A stretch of 64,000 bases of DNA from Terribacillus aidingensis (GCF_900215625.1 NZ_OBEK01000008.1:1-64000), one strand, 5' to 3'; counted from the first letter of the stretch, positions 9,259 through 18,326 are shown. A program made the numbers and translations. Notes: generated by a model from the sequence alone, not told the origin.

Positions 9259-10375
9259 ATGATAAAAGTAATGCACTAGAAGGCTTATAGGCAAGATCAT
9301 GCGCTTCCGCAACTGCTTGATACGTTACAAATCCATCTAACGTATTAATGCCTTTTGCCAAAGCAGGGTTCTCTAAACAAGCTTTCTTGTACCCTTTATT
9401 CGCCAGCTGAAGCGCATAAGGTACCGTTACATTTGTCAATCCAATTGTAGAAGTACGCGGTACAGCTCCTGGCATGTTGGCAACAGCATAATGCAGCACG
9501 TCATGTTTGATATACGTTGGATTATCATGGGTTGTGATTTTGTCGGTAGTAGCAAAAATCCCCCCCTGGTCAATGGCAACATCAACAATTACCGAACCAG
9601 CTTTCATGCTTGCGATCATTTCCTCAGTAACAAGCTTTGGTGCTTTGGCGCCTGGTATGAGAACTGCACCGATCACCAGATCAGATTCTTGTACAGCCTC
9701 CGCGATATTTAATGGATTGGAAACGAGTGTGTTGATGGAACTGCCGAACAAATCATCCAGCTCGCGCAAACGCTGCGGACTCAAATCAACGATGGTGACA
9801 TCCGCTCCAAGTCCGACGGCAATCTTTGCTGCATTTGTACCGACAACACCTCCGCCGATAATGGTAACTTTCCCGCGTTTCACTCCCGGAATACCAGACA
9901 TTAAAATGCCGCTTCCTCCGTAAGGCTTCTCCAAAAATTGCGCTCCGACTTGTGATGCCATTCTGCCTGCCACTTCACTCATAGGTGTCAGCAACGGCAG
10001 AGAGCGATCCTCCAGCTGCACGGTTTCGTATGCTATTCCAACTACCTTTTTATTGATTAACGCATTAGTTAAAGGACCTTCAGCTGCAAGGTGCAGATAG
10101 GTGAAAAGAATGAGACCTTCATAAAAATAACCGTACTCCTCAGGAAGTGGTTCTTTCACTTTCATCACCATTTCCTTCATCCATACTTCCTTTGCTGACG
10201 GAAGTATCACGGCACCTGCTTGTTCATACTGTTCATCCGTAAAACCCGAGCCGAGACCTGCACCGGTTTCAACGAATACGGCATGCCCTGCATCGTGCAA
10301 GAGCGTAACACCAGATGGAGCCATCGCTACACGGTTTTCACTATTTTTAATTTCCTTCGGTACCCCAATCTTCAT
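9257..10375 (-). CDS. ald: alanine dehydrogenase
   Basis: NAD-dependent oxidative deamination of L-alanine to pyruvate and ammonia, used for growth on alanine and for sporulation in Bacillus. The protein is 372 residues (B. subtilis 378). It opens with [17 protein letters not shown], has the catalytic lysine and histidine regions near 70-100, and a Rossmann NAD site ([15 protein letters not shown] near 168-182). The ATG at 10373-10375 is chosen because a GGGGGG ribosome site lies 7 nt upstream and the family starts here. A weak cre-like sequence is just upstream of the coding region. Confidence 0.96.
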   Translation of the reverse strand: MKIGVPKEIKNSENRVAMAPSGVTLLHDAGHAVFVETGAGLGSGFTDEQYEQAGAVILPSAKEVWMKEMVMKVKEPLPEEYGYFYEGLILFTYLHLAAEGPLTNALINKKVVGIAYETVQLEDRSLPLLTPMSEVAGRMASQVGAQFLEKPYGGSGILMSGIPGVKRGKVTIIGGGVVGTNAAKIAVGLGADVTIVDLSPQRLRELDDLFGSSINTLVSNPLNIAEAVQESDLVIGAVLIPGAKAPKLVTEEMIASMKAGSVIVDVAIDQGGIFATTDKITTHDNPTYIKHDVLHYAVANMPGAVPRTSTIGLTNVTVPYALQLANKGYKKACLENPALAKGINTLDGFVTYQAVAEAHDLAYKPSSALLLS

Positions 10376-10403
10376 GCTGCTTCCCCCCATTATATATGTA
10401 AAA

Positions 10404-10417
10404 GGAACTCGCTTTCA
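10404..10417 (-). promoter_or_regulatory. weak cre-like (CcpA site) sequence upstream of ald
   Basis: On the minus strand the sequence begins TGAAAGCG and ends TTCC. It fits the cre pattern TGWAANCGNTNWCA at 12 of 14 positions, missing the T at position 10 and the final A. It lies about 30 nt ahead of ald. Only a sequence match. Confidence 0.25.
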
Positions 10418-10451
10418 TTTTCAGTATACCATTTCTTATCGTCATGAAAAT

Positions 10452-10487
10452 AAAAAAAAGCCGGTCCCATTAAATCCGGGACCAGCT
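10452..10487 (-). terminator. rho-independent terminator of ackA
   Basis: A stem of about 10 bp (AGCTGGTCCC with GGGACCGGCT) followed on the minus strand by eight T residues, just past the ackA stop. Confidence 0.88.
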
Positions 10488-10497
10488 CTTTGCTAAA

Positions 10498-11700
10498 TTA
10501 TTTTGCTACAGTTTCAGAAAGGCGAACTGTATCTCTGGCAATCATTACTTCTTCGTTTGTAGGAATGATAATAACTTTTACCGGAGAATGCGGGTATGTT
10601 AGGAATTGTTCTTTACCGCGAACGTTATTCAATGCAGGATCATAATAAACGCCCATGAATTCAAGACCTTTAAGTACGCGTTCGCGTACTTCAGAGCTGT
10701 TTTCACCAACGCCAGCTGTGAAGATAATTGCATCTACACCGCTCATACGCGCAGCATAAGAACCGATATATTTGTGAATTCTTTCAGCAAACACATCAAG
10801 CGCTAGCTCTGCACGCTCATCGCCTGCTTCAGATTTACTTTCAATGTCTCGCAAGTCACTGGAGAAACCAGATAGTGCAAGCATTCCGCTTTCCTTGTTC
10901 AATACATGCAGTACTTCGTCGGCAGTTTTGCCAGTTTTACGCATGATGAATGGAATCAAGGCAGGGTCAATGTTACCAGAACGAGTACCCATTGTTACAC
11001 CTGCAAGCGGCGTGAAGCCCATAGATGTATCAACAGATTTACCGCCTTCAATTGCTGCGATACTTGCACCGTTACCAAGGTGAGCAGAGATCAAACGAAG
11101 ATCCTCTACTGGACGGTCAAGCAATTCAGCTGCGCGCTGTGACACGTATTTATGACTTGTACCATGGAAACCGTATTTACGGATGCCATATTTTTCATAA
11201 TAGTCATAAGGAAGGCTGTAAAGATAAGATTCAGGCGGCATTGTCTGATGGAACGCTGTATCGAAGACAGCAACCGCTGGGATGTTTGGCAGGATCTCTT
11301 TAAATGCACGGATACCTGTCAAGTTTGCCGGGTTATGCAAAGGTGCCAGCTCGGAAACTTCTGCAATCTCGTTCATTACTTGCTCTGTAATTAGTACAGA
11401 ATCACTGAACTTCTCTCCGCCGTGAACAACACGGTGGCCTACGCCGTCAATCTCATCAAGCGATTTAATGACGCCTGTAGAAGTAAGCTTCTCAAGAAGC
11501 ATTTTTACAGCTTCTTCATGATTTTCAATATCTTTAGTTGTTTCATCTTTTTCACCATTGAATTTGATAGTGAAGATGGAATCTTTCAGTCCGATACGTT
11601 CTACTAGACCCACTGCCTTTACTTCTTCCTCAGGCATGCGGATTAGCTGGAATTTTAATGAAGAACTACCAGCATTAATTGCTAAAATATTACTCAACAT
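10498..11700 (-). CDS. ackA: acetate kinase
   Basis: Converts acetyl phosphate and ADP to acetate and ATP, the last step of overflow metabolism. The 400 residues are full length. The ASKHA-fold phosphate motif NAGSSSLKF is at about 9-17. Other family blocks are visible: RVVHGG, the FDTAFH stretch, YGFHGTSH and SAHLGNGAS, and TAGVGENS near the C terminus. AGGGG lies 8 nt ahead of the ATG. In Bacillus, ackA is activated by CcpA, whose gene is also in this window. No convincing cre was found upstream. Confidence 0.97.
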   Translation of the reverse strand: MLSNILAINAGSSSLKFQLIRMPEEEVKAVGLVERIGLKDSIFTIKFNGEKDETTKDIENHEEAVKMLLEKLTSTGVIKSLDEIDGVGHRVVHGGEKFSDSVLITEQVMNEIAEVSELAPLHNPANLTGIRAFKEILPNIPAVAVFDTAFHQTMPPESYLYSLPYDYYEKYGIRKYGFHGTSHKYVSQRAAELLDRPVEDLRLISAHLGNGASIAAIEGGKSVDTSMGFTPLAGVTMGTRSGNIDPALIPFIMRKTGKTADEVLHVLNKESGMLALSGFSSDLRDIESKSEAGDERAELALDVFAERIHKYIGSYAARMSGVDAIIFTAGVGENSSEVRERVLKGLEFMGVYYDPALNNVRGKEQFLTYPHSPVKVIIIPTNEEVMIARDTVRLSETVAK

Positions 11701-11734
11701 GTTCAGCCCCTTGTAAACTTTTACGTACTTCCCT

Positions 11735-11764
11735 ATTTTACCTGTGTCGACAAGCTTATTGCAA
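11735..11764 (-). promoter_or_regulatory. sigma-A-like promoter of ackA
   Basis: Minus strand: TTGCAA (11759-11764), an 18-nt spacer, TAAAAT (11735-11740), about 35 nt ahead of the ackA start. A direct repeat of TGTGTCGA overlaps and flanks it (11743-11750 and 11767-11774). Confidence 0.5.
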
Positions 11765-11802
11765 GATGTGTCGAGAACTTGTTTGGGATTTCATTAATTT
11801 TT

Positions 11803-12804
11803 TTAGTTTTTTAAACCAGTTAACTCGTTATCGAACCAATCATTGATCTGCTTCAGGACATTGGACATGGCATTCGGATTCTTAAACGAAGGCAGCTGCA
11901 CGAGCAGCGCTTGCTTAGGCGCTGTTGTTAGCGTCCCCTTTTTCTGGAGAATCAAAACGCTTTTGGCCTGAGATTCGCTCTTAAACATACTATCAGGAAA
12001 CTGCAGCAATCCCACAATATGTGCCTGCTGCTGCAGGAATGCGTGCAAGGAACGTGCCTGGTCACTTTCAAATAAGAAGTTCGGTACAACAAAGAGCAGG
12101 TAGCCGCCTTCTTTCGTGTAATGCAGGCTCTGTTCGATGAATAAATGGTGGGAATAAGAATGCCCTTCTTCTGCCTTCAAATCATATTGAGCTGCCTGAA
12201 CATCATCCGGATAATAACCGACTGGTAAATCACTTACAACTAGATCAACTGGTTCCAGCAAAAATGGGCGTAAGCTGTCTTGGTGGAAAAATTCAATTTG
12301 TCTTTCCTGCATATTCGCACTCATCACAGCAAGCTGAATTAATGTAGGATCCACATCACTTCCGTATGCTTGTACGTCTTTTTCAACTTGGTTGAGCACT
12401 GCTGTAAGCAGATTACCAGTTCCAACTGCCGGATCAAACAAGCGGAAATTATCGTTTTTTCCAACGAGTTTATTCGTCAAATACCCGATCAGCATGGCAA
12501 CAGTGTCCGGTGTCAGCATGTGCTGCTGCTGCGTTGCTCCTTTCATGCCTTTCAAGATTGCGAGCTGAATTCCTTTTCGAACCTCTTCTTTCTTATATCC
12601 CTGTTTATCGAAGATGGCAGCATGTTTATCCAGCTGCTGCTTGACGATCGGTTTCTCTGTAAGCTCTGTTTCGCGATCTATTATATATTCCATTGCTGCA
12701 CCTAGTGCATCAAGATAAGCTATGTTTTCGTGTGATTCCAGTGACTCAGCCATCTGGTCAAGTGCCTGATACACTTTTTCGACATTTTGTTGTTCCACGT
12801 TCAA
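11803..12804 (-). CDS. ytxK: YtxK, class I SAM-dependent methyltransferase of the N6-adenine type
   Basis: A predicted methyltransferase related to the M subunit of type I restriction systems, but 333 residues long and not linked to R or S genes. SAM motif I is visible (FDPAVGTGNLL, about 122-132). The catalytic motif IV, usually (D/N)PP(Y/F), reads SDLPVGYYP, so the exact activity is uncertain. Upstream of ackA on the same strand, as in B. subtilis, where the two also adjoin. The substrate is unknown. Confidence 0.85.
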   Translation of the reverse strand: MNVEQQNVEKVYQALDQMAESLESHENIAYLDALGAAMEYIIDRETELTEKPIVKQQLDKHAAIFDKQGYKKEEVRKGIQLAILKGMKGATQQQHMLTPDTVAMLIGYLTNKLVGKNDNFRLFDPAVGTGNLLTAVLNQVEKDVQAYGSDVDPTLIQLAVMSANMQERQIEFFHQDSLRPFLLEPVDLVVSDLPVGYYPDDVQAAQYDLKAEEGHSYSHHLFIEQSLHYTKEGGYLLFVVPNFLFESDQARSLHAFLQQQAHIVGLLQFPDSMFKSESQAKSVLILQKKGTLTTAPKQALLVQLPSFKNPNAMSNVLKQINDWFDNELTGLKN

Positions 12805-12879
12805 GTTCCTCCATTCCTCTACATCTGTATTATTGTATCAAATGCTGCACGCAGAAGCGAGAACAGGCATTTATGCATG

Positions 12880-12904
12880 CAAAAAGCCCAGCCGAAGCTG
12901 AGCT
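12880..12904 (-). terminator. terminator of the malate transporter gene
   Basis: Stem GCTCAGC / GCTGGGC with a TTCG tetraloop, then five T residues on the minus strand. Confidence 0.8.
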
Positions 12905-12916
12905 TTTCGATCTTTA

Positions 12917-14281
12917 TTAAGAGAAGAAATGCATCAATGCTGTTGCACCGATAACAGTTGCAGCACCACCAAGACGAGTGGAGATCTGTGCGAACGGCAT
13001 CAAAGCCATACGACCAGATGCAGATAGGATCGCAACGTCACCTGTTCCGCCAAGTCCACTGTGACAAGCTGTTACGATACAAGCCTCAACTGGGTACATC
13101 TTCATCAATTTACCTACAAAGTAACCTGTTGTAGCCATTGCGATAACAACAGACATACATGTTACAGCAAAGCCGATTGTGAATACGCTCGCTACATCCT
13201 CAAGTGGAATGAAGACAATTCCCAAACCGACCATTAGCGGCCATGTGAAGGCAGTTGATACAAATTTGTATAGCTGCTGCGCACCAGTTTGCAGTTTTTC
13301 AGGAAGTAAATTACCGGATTTAATAATTGTAGCAGCAATGATCATGATGATTGCACCAGATAAAGTAAATCCAGCGAATACATGAATCCAATGTTCAACT
13401 ACTCGTCCAAGAACGAATAAACTCATTGCAACAAGGAGACCTGCTCCCATCAAGCTAAAATCAATTGATTTATTTGTGTTGTGTTTTGCAGCTTCTAATA
13501 CTTTATCGCCTTTTTCAGAGCGAACAAGTTTGTCATGTCCAGCAAGTTCCGGACGTTTTTCACCAAGCTTTTTCATCAAACCAGCGATAATAATCGCACA
13601 AACGTTACCGATGATTGCAGCAGGGATAAGCTGAGAAACATATTCTCCAGCGCCTCCGCCAAGAATACCTGCATAACCTGCAGATAATGGAAGAATACCT
13701 TCACCGATACCACCAGCAATGATTGGTACAACGATATAGAAGAAAGCGTGATGAGCGCTATAGCCAAACAGCATACCAACTAGAGTACCAACTGTTACTG
13801 CCGCAATCGTTCCTGTTACCAATGGGATGAACATGCGGATGAAGCCTTGAATAAGGACTGTCCGGTTCATTCCAAGAATACTACCTACAACAAGACATGC
13901 GATGTAGAAGTAAAGGAAGTTTGAGCCGCTTGAAGTCATTAGCTGATCGACAGCTTCCAATGTTGTTGAGCTTAATGTGTTGTAAAACACAAGTACAGAC
14001 GGAACGAACAACGATAGAATCGCTGGTCCTCCGATGCTGTTGAAATACGGAATTCTCTGCCCAACATCCCCTAGCAGCACTCCGATTACCATGATGACAG
14101 CAAAGCCGCCGATCATGTCAGTAGGTAATTGATTTGTGTATGCAGCAATAAGTACAATAATAGCTAAAACTAGATACACAGGAAGCGGTATAACACCGAC
14201 TTTCCAATCCATGACTTTATTATAGCCTTTTGGCTTGTCGTCATGAGAATGGTTATCGCCTGTATGCGATTTCATTTCCAT
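12917..14281 (-). CDS. maeN: 2-hydroxycarboxylate transporter (CitP/MaeN family), likely sodium/malate symporter
   Basis: An integral membrane symporter of 454 residues for di- or tricarboxylates. At least ten hydrophobic helices follow a short hydrophilic N terminus containing a histidine cluster (HTGDNHSHDD). The family's two GGxG-type re-entrant loops are visible (GGIGEGILPLSAGYAGILGG region near 190-210 and HSGLGGTGDVAIL near 405-417). The B. subtilis relatives are MaeN (malate) and CimH (citrate/malate). The neighbouring CitB-type two-component system resembles MalK-MalR, which controls maeN, and this favours malate. An inverted repeat lies 160 nt upstream. Confidence 0.88.
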   Translation of the reverse strand: MEMKSHTGDNHSHDDKPKGYNKVMDWKVGVIPLPVYLVLAIIVLIAAYTNQLPTDMIGGFAVIMVIGVLLGDVGQRIPYFNSIGGPAILSLFVPSVLVFYNTLSSTTLEAVDQLMTSSGSNFLYFYIACLVVGSILGMNRTVLIQGFIRMFIPLVTGTIAAVTVGTLVGMLFGYSAHHAFFYIVVPIIAGGIGEGILPLSAGYAGILGGGAGEYVSQLIPAAIIGNVCAIIIAGLMKKLGEKRPELAGHDKLVRSEKGDKVLEAAKHNTNKSIDFSLMGAGLLVAMSLFVLGRVVEHWIHVFAGFTLSGAIIMIIAATIIKSGNLLPEKLQTGAQQLYKFVSTAFTWPLMVGLGIVFIPLEDVASVFTIGFAVTCMSVVIAMATTGYFVGKLMKMYPVEACIVTACHSGLGGTGDVAILSASGRMALMPFAQISTRLGGAATVIGATALMHFFS

Positions 14282-14395
14282 TGTATTGCCCCCTCTAAGT
14301 AGATACGACTATTCTAATTTAACCAATTTTATCTGTGTTATTATTTAACTAAACTAAATGTAATGTAACTTTTGTAATTAGAAAAAGCGGGCTGG

Positions 14396-14419
14396 TTAGC
14401 ATATTAGATTATTTGCTAA
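14396..14419. repeat. short inverted repeat upstream of maeN
   Basis: TTAGCA (14396-14401) and TGCTAA (14414-14419) form perfect 6-bp arms spaced by 12 nt. The spacing fits a dimeric regulator site better than a terminator, since no T run follows. Confidence 0.35.
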
Positions 14420-14440
14420 TTAAGTAATTATTATCGAAAA

Positions 14441-14470
14441 ATCATTGATATGTCGGGATAAATCAACGAT
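14441..14470. promoter_or_regulatory. 14-2-14 inverted repeat, candidate operator of the malate system
   Basis: ATCATTGATATGTC, GG, GATAAATCAACGAT: 11 of 14 positions pair between the arms. It sits in the 335-nt AT-rich gap (14282-14616) between the response regulator gene and maeN. The rest of the gap holds the malR terminator, a short TTAGCA repeat and no gene. A palindrome without a T run in this position suits the neighbouring CitB-type regulator. The assignment is inference. Confidence 0.5.
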
Positions 14471-14584
14471 ATATTTATATTATATATATTTGTTTTTTAA
14501 TAACCTTATTTCTGGAAGCCCTTTCAGTAAAATTATAAAATATTAAGGATAGATGCAGAATTTGTGCTTTAACGGGGAAAAGTG

Positions 14585-14613
14585 CAAAAAAAAGAAGCCT
14601 GCTGGCAGGCCTC
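14585..14613 (-). terminator. terminator after the two-component operon
   Basis: Stem GAGGCCTGC / GCAGGCTTC followed on the minus strand by eight T residues. It separates malKR from maeN transcription. Confidence 0.85.
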
Positions 14614-14616
14614 TCT

Positions 14617-15324
14617 TTAGATATATTGACTGATATGATGAGATGTATTGGCATTCACGCGATATTTAAATACTGGTCGTCCGATACTGCCATAGTGCAT
14701 TTCCACTTCCAACAACTGTACATCTTCCAAGAACTTCAAATATTTCCGCACCGATACTTGGGACATTTCGGTTTCATTGGCAATGTCCTCTGTGGTGAAG
14801 AAATTGTAACGGAAAGTGAGAATGCTGTTCCATACTACCTTCAAGGTACTTCTTGTAAGTCCCTTCGGCAGCTGCATCATCTGTTCTTGTTCCGGCAGCA
14901 GCAGAAGCTGATTATCCAGTTCTTGCTGGGTCATTTCCTCTTTGTTGCTGAAAATAAGCTGGCGTTTGCGATAGCCGCTTAATGCATGCTGAAACCGATC
15001 AAATTCAAATGGTTTAATCAGATAGTCTACCGCCCCATACTGCAATGCTTCCCGAATCATAGGCTTCTCACTGGCAGCAGAAATGATAATGGCATCCACT
15101 TGAAAATCTCGTTTTCGTGTTTCCTTTAGTAGTTCAATTCCATTTTTACCTTTCATATAAACGTCCAAAAGCAGCAAGTCCACTTCGTTCTGCTGGATAA
15201 ATTCCAGCGCGTCCTTGTAATTTTGAACAGCACCTACTGCCGCAAAACCGCTCATTTGTTTCACATAGCGTTTATTTAATTCACTAACCATCGGGTCATC
15301 TTCTACGATGAGTACTTTAATCAT
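14617..15324 (-). CDS. malR: CitB-family response regulator, MalR/DctR type
   Basis: A DNA-binding response regulator of 235 residues. Receiver domain 1-120 with acidic D9-D10, phosphoacceptor D54 (in LLLLDVYMKG) and the lysine of YLIKPFEF near 104. The C-terminal part is the HTH typical of CitB regulators (TTEDIANETEMSQVSVRKYLKFL). Its start overlaps the kinase gene by 8 nt. With the adjacent 2-hydroxycarboxylate transporter, control of malate uptake is the obvious role. B. subtilis YufM (MalR) is the closest functional analogue I recognise. Confidence 0.88.
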   Translation of the reverse strand: MIKVLIVEDDPMVSELNKRYVKQMSGFAAVGAVQNYKDALEFIQQNEVDLLLLDVYMKGKNGIELLKETRKRDFQVDAIIISAASEKPMIREALQYGAVDYLIKPFEFDRFQHALSGYRKRQLIFSNKEEMTQQELDNQLLLLPEQEQMMQLPKGLTRSTLKVVWNSILTFRYNFFTTEDIANETEMSQVSVRKYLKFLEDVQLLEVEMHYGSIGRPVFKYRVNANTSHHISQYI

Positions 15325-16915
15325 TTATTGCATCCTCCTGTATATCATACGGCAGCTGGAGACTGAATGTCGTCCCTTCACCTAATTCACTTGTCAGGAC
15401 AAGGTAGCCGCCCAGCTTCTGCACATAGTCTTCTACTTGATATAGACCGAAACCACGGTCGCTCCCTTTGGTAGAAACACCTTGTTTAAAAATCGTTTCC
15501 TGCTGTACTTGACTAATACCTTTGCCTGTATCGGTCAGCTCAAGAAATAATTGGCCATCAGCGAATTTCATCGACAGCTGCACACGTTTTTCCGGCTGCT
15601 GATCAACTGCGTCTACGGCATTATTCATCAAATTCCCTAAAATGGTGATTAACATTTGGTTTGTTTTTTCTGATGTATTTGGTATTGTATCATTGCAATC
15701 TACTTCAAGCTGCACGCCATTTTCCGCCATATAGCTTTTTTTCCCTAACAGAAAACCAGCTAAGATAGGATTCTTCAAATAGTGAATCATTGCAATTGTT
15801 GCGGATCGTTCCTTTCCGGCAACATTTTTCACATAACGCTCGAGCTGGTCATAATCTTCCAGCTCTAAAAGCCCAAGTATGACATGCAGCTTGTTCATAA
15901 AGTCATGTGTCTGCGCTCGCAAGGCATCCGCATACAGCATGGTGTCTGTGAGCTTTTCATTCAAATGATTGTACTCTGTCCGGTCAACAAATGTTGCAAT
16001 AGCACCTGCTGTGTTTCCTTTGAGCTGGATTGGAATTTCGTTCATTACGAGCGTGAGACCGTTATGCTCTACTTGACGGCCAATTAACGGTTTGTTCCAG
16101 TCAATAACTTGATGAAGCTTTGTGACAGGCAGCACATCATCTACTTGCCGGCCCTTCAGCTTTCCTTTAATCCCCATCTCTTCCAGCAGTCTTTTCCCTT
16201 CTTTATTGACCATTTGAATTTTACCATTTGTATCAACAGCTACCATACCATCTTTAATCGATTCAAGCATGGCAATTCGCTCACTAAGAAGCGCAGCAAT
16301 TTCATCTGGCTCCATGCCGTGCATAATTTGCTTGATTTTCCGCGCAAGCAGCACAGCTCCAATAAGTCCGATTAACAGACTTAACACCGTCGCTAAATAC
16401 AACGGCATACGGTTGCTGCGGATAATCTCATTCAACTCATTCATGGTTATTCCGACAGCTACAACACCGACTTGTTCTCCTTGCTCATTATAAATCGGCG
16501 AAAAGGCACGAAGACTTAACCCTAGCGTTCCTTTTCCCTTTGAAACGGATTCTTCGCCTGCCAGAGCCGATTTCTCATCTCCTCCGACGAAAGGCTTCCC
16601 TATTTTATCTGGGTCTGGATGACTTAAACGAATTCCGTCCATGTTCATTACAACAACAAAATCAGCGTTCGTGATTTGCATTGCTTGTTGTGTAAACTGC
16701 TGAAGCGTTTCTGAATCTTGTTGATCTGCCGCTTCGACTACAGACGGATCAACTGCCATCAGCTTGGCCGTTTGCAGCACTTGCTCCCGTTCTTGGGACT
16801 TAATATTCTGGCTTGTCTCAATCCCGATCATAATAAATGTCGTCGTGACAGCAAGTATGACGACGACAAAAACGAGTGCGGTCATTTGCGTCCGCAACTT
16901 TATCTTTTGTTTCAA
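15317..16915 (-). CDS. malK: CitA-family sensor histidine kinase, MalK/DctS type
   Basis: A membrane sensor kinase of 532 residues. TM1 about 13-33, an extracytoplasmic PASP/sCache domain (about 35-165), TM2 about 170-190, a cytoplasmic PAS domain (about 210-320), a SpoOB-type phosphoacceptor helix with H in RAQTHDFMNKLHV near 336, then an HATPase domain with the N box (NLMNNAVDAV) and DTGKGIS. This arrangement is typical of kinases that sense C4-dicarboxylates or citrate outside the cell. It is co-transcribed with malR. Confidence 0.9.
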   Translation of the reverse strand: MKQKIKLRTQMTALVFVVVILAVTTTFIMIGIETSQNIKSQEREQVLQTAKLMAVDPSVVEAADQQDSETLQQFTQQAMQITNADFVVVMNMDGIRLSHPDPDKIGKPFVGGDEKSALAGEESVSKGKGTLGLSLRAFSPIYNEQGEQVGVVAVGITMNELNEIIRSNRMPLYLATVLSLLIGLIGAVLLARKIKQIMHGMEPDEIAALLSERIAMLESIKDGMVAVDTNGKIQMVNKEGKRLLEEMGIKGKLKGRQVDDVLPVTKLHQVIDWNKPLIGRQVEHNGLTLVMNEIPIQLKGNTAGAIATFVDRTEYNHLNEKLTDTMLYADALRAQTHDFMNKLHVILGLLELEDYDQLERYVKNVAGKERSATIAMIHYLKNPILAGFLLGKKSYMAENGVQLEVDCNDTIPNTSEKTNQMLITILGNLMNNAVDAVDQQPEKRVQLSMKFADGQLFLELTDTGKGISQVQQETIFKQGVSTKGSDRGFGLYQVEDYVQKLGGYLVLTSELGEGTTFSLQLPYDIQEDAIND

Positions 16916-16994
16916 GTATAACCTTCTCTCTTTTCGCTTTCCCGCTTCAAGCTCATTTCTCTAAATTATAGCGGAATAATGCAGGATTATAAAC

Positions 16995-17020
16995 CAAAAA
17001 AACCACCAACAGGTGGCTTT
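16995..17020 (-). terminator. terminator of ytfI-ytfJ
   Basis: Short stem GCCACC / GGTGGT with loop TGTT and a run of seven T residues on the minus strand, just past ytfJ. Confidence 0.7.
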
Positions 17021-17023
17021 TTC

Positions 17024-17464
17024 TCAATATACGGTCTCATCATCAAAACGTTGGGGCTTTTGCTGCTTCTTTTGCTTTGGATTTTGCTTCAGCATTTCTT
17101 GGATTTTCTCTACTGCTGCCGGAGCTGCCTCAATCAGCTTTTCATATAAGTGGGTCTGTTCGTCAAGATGAATCATCTTCACGCCTTTATGACCTACAAT
17201 TAAGAAAGCTATTGGTGTAATGGAGACACCGCCACCGCTTCCTCCGCCAAATGGCAGTTCATTTTTATCACTTTTTCCTTGTGAATTGCTTCCCTCAAAT
17301 TCACTTCCTCCGGCTGCAAAACCAAAACCAACACGAGACACAGTTAAGATAATACTTCCATCCGGCGTTTCTACCGGATCACCGACAATTGTATTAACAT
17401 CGATCATTTCTTTCAGGTTTTCCATTGCGGTTTTCATTAACCCTTGAATTGGATGGTCTCCCAT
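17024..17464 (-). CDS. ytfJ: YtfJ / GerW-family sporulation protein
   Basis: A spore-formation protein of 146 residues; the family includes GerW, needed for spore germination in Streptomyces. The conserved N terminus (HPIQGLMKTAMENLKEMI) and a glycine-rich segment (FGFAAGGSEFEG, then FGGGSGGGVSITPIAF) are present, with a basic, glutamine-rich tail. It lies 10 nt downstream of ytfI and shares its terminator. Ribosome site AGGAGG is in the ytfI-ytfJ gap. In B. subtilis the gene is expressed in the forespore; I could not assign a sporulation promoter here. Confidence 0.9.
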   Translation of the reverse strand: MGDHPIQGLMKTAMENLKEMIDVNTIVGDPVETPDGSIILTVSRVGFGFAAGGSEFEGSNSQGKSDKNELPFGGGSGGGVSITPIAFLIVGHKGVKMIHLDEQTHLYEKLIEAAPAAVEKIQEMLKQNPKQKKQQKPQRFDDETVY

Positions 17465-17474
17465 AGTAAGCCTC

Positions 17475-18011
17475 CTATCTCCTGACGTTGGATATAATAG
17501 CTTGCATAGCTTTCCCTGTACGAATAGACACTATGCATTGAAAGTTACTATCGAAGACAGCAGTATGAAATACCGGATTAACTTGGATATCGAATGGCTT
17601 GGTCACCTGTATATGCAATGAAATAAACTGCTGTATAATACCTTTAAATGTCCAGATAACGCCCGCCAAAGTGCCGGCAGATGCAGCATCCGCTGTACCA
17701 ATTGTCGTATGCCAGCGCAATTGATGCAATTCAGCTGTCTTAGCTATGTGCACCAGATAAGGGAAAGCGTGCCAGAGCTTGCGCAGATCTTCTGTCATTG
17801 TATCGAGTGATTCTTTAAGTTTTTCAGCCGTTGCAGATTGATTTGGCGTTTGCTGAGAGAATCGTTTTTTATAGACAACTATTCCAACTACACTTACTTT
17901 AATACGCCAATGTTTCTCTTCGTAATAAATATGTAGCATAACTTTTGCTGATAGAGCGACGATGAGAAGAATCAATAAAATAATTGCGACAATAATAATA
18001 GCCATCCACAT
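17475..18011 (-). CDS. ytfI: YtfI, DUF2953 membrane protein
   Basis: Function unknown. With the ATG at 18009-18011 the protein is 178 residues: an N-terminal transmembrane helix (about 3-25, isoleucine and leucine rich) followed by a soluble DUF2953 domain with the HIYYEEKHWRIKVSVVG start and a C-terminal block around NPVFHTAVFDSNFQC. This start has GGGGAGGG 6 nt upstream. An in-frame ATG 69 nt further out has no such site. It is paired with ytfJ, as in B. subtilis, which suggests a role in sporulation. Confidence 0.82.
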   Translation of the reverse strand: MWMAIIIVAIILLILLIVALSAKVMLHIYYEEKHWRIKVSVVGIVVYKKRFSQQTPNQSATAEKLKESLDTMTEDLRKLWHAFPYLVHIAKTAELHQLRWHTTIGTADAASAGTLAGVIWTFKGIIQQFISLHIQVTKPFDIQVNPVFHTAVFDSNFQCIVSIRTGKAMQAIISNVRR

Positions 18012-18063
18012 GTCCAGCCCTCCCCTACCTATAGGATGGGTCAGCATCATCTTTTTTACACGG

Positions 18064-18090
18064 AAAAAGGAGCAGCTCATGCTGCCCCTT
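18064..18090 (-). terminator. terminator of the sspA-like gene
   Basis: Stem GGGGCAGC / GCTGCTCC, loop ATGA, then five T residues on the minus strand. Confidence 0.85.
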
Positions 18091-18108
18091 TATGCCATTC
18101 ATATGAAA

Positions 18109-18303
18109 TTATCTGTTTAATTGCTCTTGTGCTGTACGTACAAGACGTTTTGTGATTTCTCCTCCAACAGAACCGTTGGCACGAGAAGTTTCGCTTCCGC
18201 CAAGCTGTACACCGAATTCTTGTGCAATTTCAAACTTCATTTGATCTAGAGCTTGCTGTGCTTGAGGTACTACTAGCTGATTGCTTGAGTTGTTGTTAGC
18301 CAT
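18109..18303 (-). CDS. sspA: alpha/beta-type small acid-soluble spore protein
   Basis: Coats forespore DNA and protects it from UV and heat. 64 residues. Both conserved blocks are present: the germination-protease site [10 protein letters not shown] with cleavage expected between E25 and I26, and the second helix [16 protein letters not shown]. Ribosome site AAGGAGGTGA is strong. A SigG-like promoter precedes it and a terminator follows, so it is monocistronic. Position next to thiI matches sspA of B. subtilis, but alpha/beta paralogues are hard to tell apart by sequence. Confidence 0.93.
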   Translation of the reverse strand: MANNNSSNQLVVPQAQQALDQMKFEIAQEFGVQLGGSETSRANGSVGGEITKRLVRTAQEQLNR

Positions 18304-18326
18304 TTGATGTCACCTCCTTGTACATG

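Noticed and set aside
11710-11730. CGTAAAAGTTTACA as a cre for ackA
   Set aside because: Four mismatches including the central CG, and it lies downstream of the -10 instead of upstream, where CcpA activates.
17475-18080. YtfI start at the distal ATG (18080)
   Set aside because: The extra 23 residues are basic and lack a ribosome site, whereas the inner ATG has GGGGAGGG at good spacing.
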